Positions 34,950 to 40,520 of a stretch of 40,520 nt of DNA are shown here, piece after piece. The notes beneath the pieces were generated by a model. It saw nothing but the letters and a program-made list of their open reading frames with translations. It was not told the origin of the DNA and made no database searches. Position numbers and translations under genes: made by a program. Source of the DNA: Streptococcus sanguinis SK355 (GTDB taxonomy: Bacteria; Bacillota; Bacilli; Lactobacillales; Streptococcaceae); NCBI RefSeq assembly GCF_000212855.1, contig NZ_GL890993.1, forward strand, positions 939,477 through 979,996, written 5' to 3'. Within the stretch, counting starts at the first letter, position 1. Each line of letters starts with the position of its first letter.

Positions 34950-35798
34950 ATGGAGCATTCGCTGACCTTGGTTAAGTCTATGCAGTTTGGCCAAGAAGAC
35001 TGTTTTTTTGCTTTCTGTGGTTATTCAAAAACGGAAGCCCATCATAGCTTTGGGCCGGCTGTTCGGGATGTTTATGTCATTCATATCGTACTGGAGGGGC
35101 GGGGGACTTACTCCGTTGGCAATCAGCGCTATGATTTACAGGAAGGGCAGGGCTTTGTGGTGCCACCGGGTCAGTCGGTCTTTTATCAGGCTGATGGAGA
35201 AGAGCCATGGTCTTATGTCTGGATGGGACTGGGTGGGCACCTCTTGCCTCGTTATCTGCAGGCTCTGGGACTACAGTCAGGCCAATGGTCTTTTGAGCTG
35301 ACTTCTTTCCAGGAATTTAAGGCCTTGGTCTTTGAAAGTCTGGCCTATGAGGGTAGCGGAATAACAGCTGAACTAGCTCTGCAAAGGCAAGTTTATCGCT
35401 TTCTAGAGCTCTTGTCCCAGCGTCTCAAGCAGACATCCTTAATCGTGGAAAGCCGTCAGGTCAATCCTTATGTCCAGCAGGTATTGGAACTGCTGAGCAG
35501 TCATCTGCCAGAAAGTTTATCTGTGCAGGACTTGGCGCAGAAATTGGCTCTGCATCCTTCCTACCTATCTCGGCTTTTCAAGGATGAAGTAGGCAAGGGA
35601 ATTAAGGAGTACAGTAATGATTTGCGGCTCAATATGGCAGCTGATTTGCTGACGAGCAGCCAGCTTTCGGTGGAAGAGATTGCTAGTAAGACAGGCTTTT
35701 CCGGGACACAGAGCTTTTCAAAAGCTTTCAAGAAGGCGCGTGGCCAGTCGCCCTTGAATTTTCGCAAGGCTAGCTCTCATCTGGGACAGGAGCTGTAA
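34950..35798 (+). CDS. AraC family sugar regulator (MsmR-like)
   Basis: This 282-residue regulator has an N-terminal cupin-like sugar-sensing domain (VIHIVLEGRGTYSVGNQRYDL, residues about 30-110) and a C-terminal pair of helix-turn-helices (SLSVQDLAQKLALHPSYLSRL and SVEEIASKTGFSGTQSFSKA). ATG 34950 follows AAGGAGG by five bases; the frame is open 46 codons further upstream but has no ribosome site. By position before an alpha-galactosidase gene it probably activates melibiose/raffinose use. Confidence 0.9.
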   Translation: MEHSLTLVKSMQFGQEDCFFAFCGYSKTEAHHSFGPAVRDVYVIHIVLEGRGTYSVGNQRYDLQEGQGFVVPPGQSVFYQADGEEPWSYVWMGLGGHLLPRYLQALGLQSGQWSFELTSFQEFKALVFESLAYEGSGITAELALQRQVYRFLELLSQRLKQTSLIVESRQVNPYVQQVLELLSSHLPESLSVQDLAQKLALHPSYLSRLFKDEVGKGIKEYSNDLRLNMAADLLTSSQLSVEEIASKTGFSGTQSFSKAFKKARGQSPLNFRKASSHLGQEL

Positions 35799-35806
35799 AA
35801 AGTCAC

Positions 35807-35865
35807 ATTTGGATAAATAATACTAGAGAGAAAGGCTTACCAAAAGTGGTAGCCTTTTTTATAAT
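35807..35865 (+). promoter_or_regulatory. AraC-site candidate, terminator and promoter before the alpha-galactosidase gene
   Basis: ATTTGGATAAA (35807-35817) repeats the half-site at the regulator's own promoter. A terminator hairpin follows (35831-35842 with 35847-35857, then T). TTACCA (35837-35842), 17 bases, and TATAAT (35860-35865) form a promoter lying within the hairpin. The half-site is then near -60, a normal place for an AraC activator. Confidence 0.5.
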
Positions 35866-35877
35866 GAAAGGAGAAGC

Positions 35878-35910
35878 ATGATTGCGGACTACGAAAGGAG
35901 AAGGTCATGA
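35878..35910 (+). other. Possible 10-codon upstream cistron overlapping aga
   Basis: GAAAGGAG precedes an ATG whose 10 codons (MIADYERRRS) end in a TGA overlapping the aga start (ATGA). The segment looks like a short duplication of the GAAAGGAGAAG ribosome site. If transcription begins near 35872 the first site would be cut off and the cistron unused. Confidence 0.25.
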
Positions 35911-38144
35911 ATAAAGCGAGTATTTTGTTTAAGGAAGAGTACAGACAATTTCATCTGACTAATGGCGAAATTTCTTATATCTTTCGGGTTTCTGAGGATG
36001 GTAAACTCTTGCAGCTATACTACGGCGCGGCGGTACCGGAGCGGGATTATTCTTATCTGGTGGAGCTGCAGCATCGACCTATGACGGCCTATCGGAAAGA
36101 AGGGGATTTACGCTATTCTTTGGAGCATGTGCGGCAGGAATTTCCAGAATACGGCACGACAGACTTTCGCCATCCCGCTATCTGTCTGCGGCAGGAGACT
36201 GGCTCGCGTATTACTGACTTGGTCTATGTCAGTCATCAGATGGTAGGTGGTAAGCCAGCTTTAGAGGGGCTGCCAGCTACTTATACAGAGGATCAAACGG
36301 AGGCTAAGACTCTTATTTTAACCCTGCAAGATGAGTTGACAGAAGTGGAAGTTCAGCTGTTTTATACGATTTTTGCTGATTGGCCGGTTATCGCTCGTTC
36401 CTGCAAAGTGATCAATCAAGGCAGGGAAACCTGCTACCTGGAATCCCTAGCTAGTCTGTCGCTGGATCTGCCAGATGCTGAATATGACTGGCTGCAGCTA
36501 TCGGGAGCATGGGCCCGGGAACGCCATATCAAGGAGCGACCGCTTCAGCAGGGGATTCAGTCCATTGAGTCAACCCGCGGCATTTCCAGTCCTCACCACA
36601 ATCCCTTTGTGGCTCTTAAGCGACCGGAAACGACTGAGTTTTCAGGTCCAGTGCTAGGAGCGACCTTGGTGTATTCAGGTAATTTTCTTATTCAGGCTGA
36701 GGTGGACACCTATGATGTAACACGGCTGCAGCTAGGCATTAATCCTTTTGGTTTTGAGTGGAAGCTGGCTGCGGGCCATTCCTTTACCAGTCCAGAAGCT
36801 CTGCTGGTTTACTCTGAGCAGGGCCTCAACGGCATGAGTCAAGTCTTTCATCAGCTATTTCGTCGACGTCTAGCCAGGGGCTACTGGCGCGAGCGAGCGC
36901 GTCCAGTCCTCATCAATAACTGGGAAGCTACCTATTTTGACTTTAGTGAGAATCAGCTGCTGGATCTTGCTGAAAAGGCTAAGGAAGTAGGGGTGGAGCT
37001 TTTTGTGCTAGATGACGGCTGGTTTGGCCAGCGGACTAATGACCGAGCTGGGCTGGGGGATTGGTTTGCCAATCCAGAAAGGCTGCCGCGGGGTCTGGGC
37101 TCGCTAGCAGAGCGAATTCACGGTTTGGGCATGCAGTTTGGTCTTTGGTTTGAGCCGGAAATGGTCAATAAGGACAGCCAACTCTACCGAACTCATCCTG
37201 ACTGGCTGCTTGCAGTGCCAAATAGACAGCCCCACCATGGTCGGAATCAGTTCATTTTGGACTATTCTCGGCCGGAAGTAGTGGATGAGATATTTGAGCG
37301 TCTATCGGCGGTTATCGAGGAAGCGCAGCTGGATTATATCAAATGGGATATGAATCGCCCTCTGACGGATGTCTTCTCAGCTGCCTGGCCAGCTGAACAG
37401 CAAGGAGAGATTTTTCACCGCTATGTCTTGGGTGTTTATGACTTGTATGAGCGTTTAATCAGTCGGTATCCAAGTTTGTTATTTGAATCCTGCTCTTCTG
37501 GTGGAGGCCGCTTTGATCCAGGTATGCTCTACTATGCTCCTCAAGCTTGGACCAGCGATGACTCGGATGCTATCGAGCGCTTGAAAATACAGTATGGGAC
37601 TAGCCTTCTCTATCCGCTTTCATCCATGGGAGCCCATGTCTCCATCGTGCCCAATCACCAGACCAACCGTCTGACTCCGTTGAAGACACGGGGTAATGTT
37701 GCCTTTTTCGGTTCCTTTGGCTATGAGCTGGATCTTAATCAGCTAAGCCCAGAAGAATTGGCTGAAGTCAGGGAACAGATAGCTTTTTACAAGCGCCATC
37801 GAGAGCTGATTCATAATGGAACTTTTTATCGACTGCAGTCGCCATTTAAGGGAGATGGGCAGACAGCTTGGATGGTTGTCAGTCAGGATCAGAACACCGC
37901 GCTTTTAGGCACTTTCAAGGTCCTCAATCAAGTCAATCGCTCTCATCAGCGTTTGCAACTGAAAGGGCTGGCTGCGGATACGGTCTATCGGCTAGAGGGG
38001 CGTACCTATACTGGAGCTGAGCTTATGCGAGTTGGGCTGGTCACAACGGACGCTTCCAGCGGTCAGCTTCTGGAGGATTCTGAGCAAAAGCCGAGCTATG
38101 ACTTTGATTCTAAACTCTGGCTATTTGAAGCAGAAGATGAGTAG
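35907..38144 (+). CDS. aga: Alpha-galactosidase, glycoside hydrolase family 36
   Basis: This 745-residue cytoplasmic enzyme releases galactose from melibiose, raffinose and stachyose. Family 36 motifs are complete: DDGWFGQR, WFEPEMVN, the nucleophile Asp481 in YIKWDMNR, the sugar-binding ESCSSGGGRFD and the acid/base aspartate within WTSDDSD (548-554). AAAGGAG lies upstream of the ATG. It follows the AraC-type regulator gene as in msm loci, but the msmEFG transporter, gtfA and dexB are not next to it. Confidence 0.95.
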   Translation: MNKASILFKEEYRQFHLTNGEISYIFRVSEDGKLLQLYYGAAVPERDYSYLVELQHRPMTAYRKEGDLRYSLEHVRQEFPEYGTTDFRHPAICLRQETGSRITDLVYVSHQMVGGKPALEGLPATYTEDQTEAKTLILTLQDELTEVEVQLFYTIFADWPVIARSCKVINQGRETCYLESLASLSLDLPDAEYDWLQLSGAWARERHIKERPLQQGIQSIESTRGISSPHHNPFVALKRPETTEFSGPVLGATLVYSGNFLIQAEVDTYDVTRLQLGINPFGFEWKLAAGHSFTSPEALLVYSEQGLNGMSQVFHQLFRRRLARGYWRERARPVLINNWEATYFDFSENQLLDLAEKAKEVGVELFVLDDGWFGQRTNDRAGLGDWFANPERLPRGLGSLAERIHGLGMQFGLWFEPEMVNKDSQLYRTHPDWLLAVPNRQPHHGRNQFILDYSRPEVVDEIFERLSAVIEEAQLDYIKWDMNRPLTDVFSAAWPAEQQGEIFHRYVLGVYDLYERLISRYPSLLFESCSSGGGRFDPGMLYYAPQAWTSDDSDAIERLKIQYGTSLLYPLSSMGAHVSIVPNHQTNRLTPLKTRGNVAFFGSFGYELDLNQLSPEELAEVREQIAFYKRHRELIHNGTFYRLQSPFKGDGQTAWMVVSQDQNTALLGTFKVLNQVNRSHQRLQLKGLAADTVYRLEGRTYTGAELMRVGLVTTDASSGQLLEDSEQKPSYDFDSKLWLFEAEDE

Positions 38145-38157
38145 ATAAGATGGGGAA

Positions 38158-38209
38158 TAAAAAGAGCAGAAGGAACAAGCTGATTAAAAGCTGTCCTTCT
38201 TGCTTTTTC
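38158..38209 (+). terminator. Terminator of aga
   Basis: An imperfect stem of about 19 bp pairs AAAGAGCAGAAGGAACAAGC with GCTGTCCTTCTTGCTTTT around a short loop, ending in a T run. Confidence 0.8.
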
Positions 38210-38276
38210 CTCTGAGAAAAAAAGGATAGTACCATTATCTCTGATAATTCTATAGGAAAAGGCTTTCAAAAAGGTA

Positions 38277-38354
38277 TATAATAGAGTGAAGCTTTTATAA
38301 AATAAAGCTGGGTCACAATGGGAGAATTTGTAAAAATTGAAGAAAACGTTTGCT
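38277..38354 (+). promoter_or_regulatory. -10 box and possible cre site before the HAD gene
   Basis: TATAAT (38277-38282) has no clear -35. AGAAAACGTTTGCT (38341-38354) fits the cre core AAnCGnT in a leader of about 120 bases. Downstream of the start, it would allow CcpA roadblock repression. Confidence 0.35.
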
Positions 38355-38407
38355 AGCTTGGATTATTAGTAGAAAGCATTCGGCAAATGCGAGGAAGAGG
38401 AAGTTTT

Positions 38408-39250
38408 ATGACGAGAAAAATCATCTTTCTGGATGTGGACGGTACCATCATCGACTATGATAATCATATACCGGAGTCGGATATACTTGCCATTCGCAAG
38501 GCACGGGAAGAGGGCCATCTGGTCTATGTCTGTACCGGTCGCAGCAAGGCTGAGATGCCGCCGGAAATTTGGGATATTGGCTTTGATGGTATGATTGGTG
38601 GCAACGGGTCTTATGTGGAGCATGAGGGGCAGGTTGTTCTGCACCAGCTGATTCCGCGCGATGTCGCTAAGAGGCTAGTGGACTGGCTTCAGGAGCGGGG
38701 GCTAGAGTTTTACCTAGAGAGTAATAACGGTCTCTTTGCAAGCAGGGACTTCCGCGAAGCAGCACGACCAGTGCTTCGGACCTACATCCTTGGAAAAGGT
38801 GCTAAGCCAGAAGAAGTCGTAAATATGGAGGCTGAAGAAGCCCTTCACGGCCTGGTTTATGGTGGGGAGCTCTACCGAGACGACCTGAACAAAGTCAGTT
38901 TTATCCTAAAGAGTTACCAAGACCATCTGGATTCCAAGGCTGCTTTTCCTGAGCTCAAGGCAGGTACTTGGGGAGGCAAGGGAGAGCATGCTCTCTTTGG
39001 TGACTTAGGAGTCAAAGATATTACCAAGGCGCATGCCATTGAGGTCCTCCTGAAGCACCTTCATGCTGACAGAGCAGATACTCTGGCTTTTGGTGATGCC
39101 AAGGTTGATATTCCTATACTGGACTATTGTCAGGTCGGCGTTGCTATGGGAAATGGCGGAGCGGAAATCAAGACCATAGCCGATCTGGTGACAGACTCGG
39201 TCAGCCAAGACGGTCTCTACAAGGCCTTTGAAAAGTTAGAACTCATCTAA
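38408..39250 (+). CDS. HAD superfamily (Cof type) sugar-phosphate phosphatase
   Basis: This 280-residue cytoplasmic phosphatase has motif I FLDVDGTI (nucleophile Asp9, Asp11), motif II CTGRS, the Cof-type cap domain in the middle and motif IV FGDAKVDIPIL. Such enzymes dephosphorylate sugar phosphates or flavin precursors; the substrate is unknown. ATG 38408 is chosen because AGAGGA lies six bases upstream. It is followed 11 bases later by two histidine phosphatase genes, giving a three-gene phosphatase operon. Confidence 0.9.
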   Translation: MTRKIIFLDVDGTIIDYDNHIPESDILAIRKAREEGHLVYVCTGRSKAEMPPEIWDIGFDGMIGGNGSYVEHEGQVVLHQLIPRDVAKRLVDWLQERGLEFYLESNNGLFASRDFREAARPVLRTYILGKGAKPEEVVNMEAEEALHGLVYGGELYRDDLNKVSFILKSYQDHLDSKAAFPELKAGTWGGKGEHALFGDLGVKDITKAHAIEVLLKHLHADRADTLAFGDAKVDIPILDYCQVGVAMGNGGAEIKTIADLVTDSVSQDGLYKAFEKLELI

Positions 39251-39261
39251 AGGAGATGTGA

Positions 39262-39858
39262 ATGATGGCAAAAACTCTTTATCTGATGCGGCATGGGCAG
39301 ACGCTTTTCAATCTGCGCCATAAGGTGCAGGGCTGGTGCGATGCTCCTCTGACTGATTTTGGAATTTATCAGGCCAAGGTGGCAGGGCAATATTTTAAGG
39401 ATGCCAGTATTACATTTGACGATGCTTATAGCTCTACTCAAGAGCGGGCCTGTGATACCTTGGAATTGGTAACGGACGGTAAGCTTCCCTATAAGCGTGT
39501 CAAGGGACTCAAGGAGTGGAACTTTGGCACTTTTGAAGGGGAAAGCGAAGACCTCAATCCACCCCTGCCTTATGGAGATTTCTTTGTTACCTATGGGGGT
39601 GAATCACAAGATCAAGTGCAGGAGCGTATGGCAACGACCATTCTTCAGCTCATGCAGGAGACGGATGGTCAGTCTGTGCTCATGGTCTCCCATGGCGGAG
39701 CTATGGCCAATTTTGCTAGAGCTTGGCAGAAAAACTGGCGTCTGGATGATTTGGGTCACATGACCAACTGTGGTATCTTGAAGTTTACTTTTGAAGATGA
39801 CCAATTTTACCTAGAAGAGGCCATTGGCCACGATTTTAGCGATTGGGAGGGAAAATGA
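39262..39858 (+). CDS. Histidine phosphatase (phosphoglycerate mutase-like), copy 1
   Basis: The 198-residue product opens with the RHG motif LMRHGQT (His11 phospho-acceptor). It has the second catalytic His in VSHGGAM and Glu in LKEWNFGTFEG. It is too short and lacks the insertions of glycolytic GpmA, so it is probably a broad-specificity phosphatase. AAAGGAG is six bases before the first of two adjacent ATG codons. Confidence 0.88.
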   Translation: MMAKTLYLMRHGQTLFNLRHKVQGWCDAPLTDFGIYQAKVAGQYFKDASITFDDAYSSTQERACDTLELVTDGKLPYKRVKGLKEWNFGTFEGESEDLNPPLPYGDFFVTYGGESQDQVQERMATTILQLMQETDGQSVLMVSHGGAMANFARAWQKNWRLDDLGHMTNCGILKFTFEDDQFYLEEAIGHDFSDWEGK

Positions 39859-40457
39859 AAGATTTATATTTAATGCGGCACGGCCAGACTTTTTTCAACC
39901 AAGAAGGCTTGGTGCAGGGAGCTTGCGATTCTCCTTTGACAGAACTGGGGCAGGAACAGGCCCGGCAGGCAGGAGCTTATTTGAAAGAGCGGTGCATTCG
40001 TTTTGGTCAGCTCTACTCGTCCACCCAGGAGCGAGCTTCTGATACCTTGGAACTTGTCTCCGGCCGGTCCGACTATACTCGCCTTAAGGGCATTAAAGAA
40101 TGGAACTTTGGTCTCTTTGAAGCCCAGCCTGAACGCCTGCAGCCGAAATTTCGACCAGGAGCCACCTCATTTGAAGACCTATTCGTCCCTTACGGTGGAG
40201 AAGGTGTGGACCAAGTCGGTGAGCGTGTGCTAATCACTCTGACTGAGGTTATGGAGAAGGCAGGAGCAGAGCCAGTCTTAGCTGTTAGCCACGGCGGTGC
40301 CATGTGGGCCTTCTATCTCAAGATTGCAGCCCAAGCTCTGGATCCTAAGGTGCGCTTTGGCAACTGCGCCATCTGCCATTACCAATATGAGCAGGGACAC
40401 TTTAAGCTGGCAGAAGTCATTGATCCGCTGACGGGTAGTGTGTATGAGTGTGAATGA
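39855..40457 (+). CDS. Histidine phosphatase (phosphoglycerate mutase-like), copy 2
   Basis: This 200-residue paralog of the preceding protein has LMRHGQT (His8), IKEWNFGLFEA and VSHGGAM. ATG 39855 overlaps the stop of copy 1 (ATGA) and has GGGAGG just upstream; an in-frame TTG four codons earlier is less likely. The pair arose by tandem duplication. The 63 bases after it hold only a TATAAT (40503-40508) of uncertain meaning. Confidence 0.88.
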   Translation: MKDLYLMRHGQTFFNQEGLVQGACDSPLTELGQEQARQAGAYLKERCIRFGQLYSSTQERASDTLELVSGRSDYTRLKGIKEWNFGLFEAQPERLQPKFRPGATSFEDLFVPYGGEGVDQVGERVLITLTEVMEKAGAEPVLAVSHGGAMWAFYLKIAAQALDPKVRFGNCAICHYQYEQGHFKLAEVIDPLTGSVYECE

Positions 40458-40520
40458 AGAAGCAGAGTATTCATCATAATGAGAGTTCAGAAAGATTATC
40501 ACTATAATAAAAACCTCAGA

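Noticed and set aside
40503..40508. TATAAT near the right edge as a promoter
   Set aside because: No -35 at proper distance and the window ends 12 bases later.

Overview
The window comes from a low-to-moderate GC Firmicute, almost certainly a viridans Streptococcus of the sanguinis/gordonii/mitis type. This is inferred from AAGGAGG-type ribosome sites, a cobalamin-independent metE-metF pair behind a streptococcal MET-box-like palindrome, a fused PabB-PabC, a GH1 phospho-beta-glucosidase, an msmR-like AraC regulator with alpha-galactosidase, and bacitracin/lantibiotic-type ABC modules. I see no rRNA, tRNA, CRISPR array, intact insertion sequence or phage gene.

Layout: (1) 120-3159, minus: a polar amino-acid ABC importer (two permeases, ATPase, lipoprotein). 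(2) 3406-6309, plus: a membrane protein with three DUF3592-like modules, then 6-phospho-beta-glucosidase. (3) 6406-10270: an AT-rich stretch with a TetR-membrane protein-alpha/beta hydrolase operon, an HXXEE membrane protein and a divergent second TetR regulator. (4) 10484-16018, minus: three tandem serine hydrolases of the class C beta-lactamase fold, each with four C-terminal membrane helices, preceded by a possible 19-residue peptide gene. (5) 16278-20843, plus: a response regulator and a single-helix histidine kinase, a Fic protein, a CPBP membrane protease and a membrane-bound XRE regulator. (6) 20954-27841, minus: four BcrA-like ABC modules, one of them decayed. (7) 27945-40457: pabBC, a frameshifted small membrane gene, an AI-2E family permease, metE-metF, an AraC regulator with alpha-galactosidase, a HAD phosphatase and two tandem histidine phosphatases.

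The most interesting result concerns blocks 4-6. A 40-bp element occurs five times: once before the serine hydrolase operon and once before each of the four ABC modules, including the decayed one. In all five copies it ends exactly 9 bp upstream of a -10-like hexamer, so it covers about -61 to -22, where a -35 box should be. Inside it TCT or closely related triplets recur at 11-bp spacing, the phasing expected of OmpR-family regulators. The only OmpR-type regulator in the window (16278-16958) lies beside one copy. I infer one regulon in which the two-component system controls extracytoplasmic serine hydrolases together with several multidrug/lantibiotic-type transporters: a candidate cell-envelope or antimicrobial-peptide defence island expanded by duplication, gene conversion and decay.
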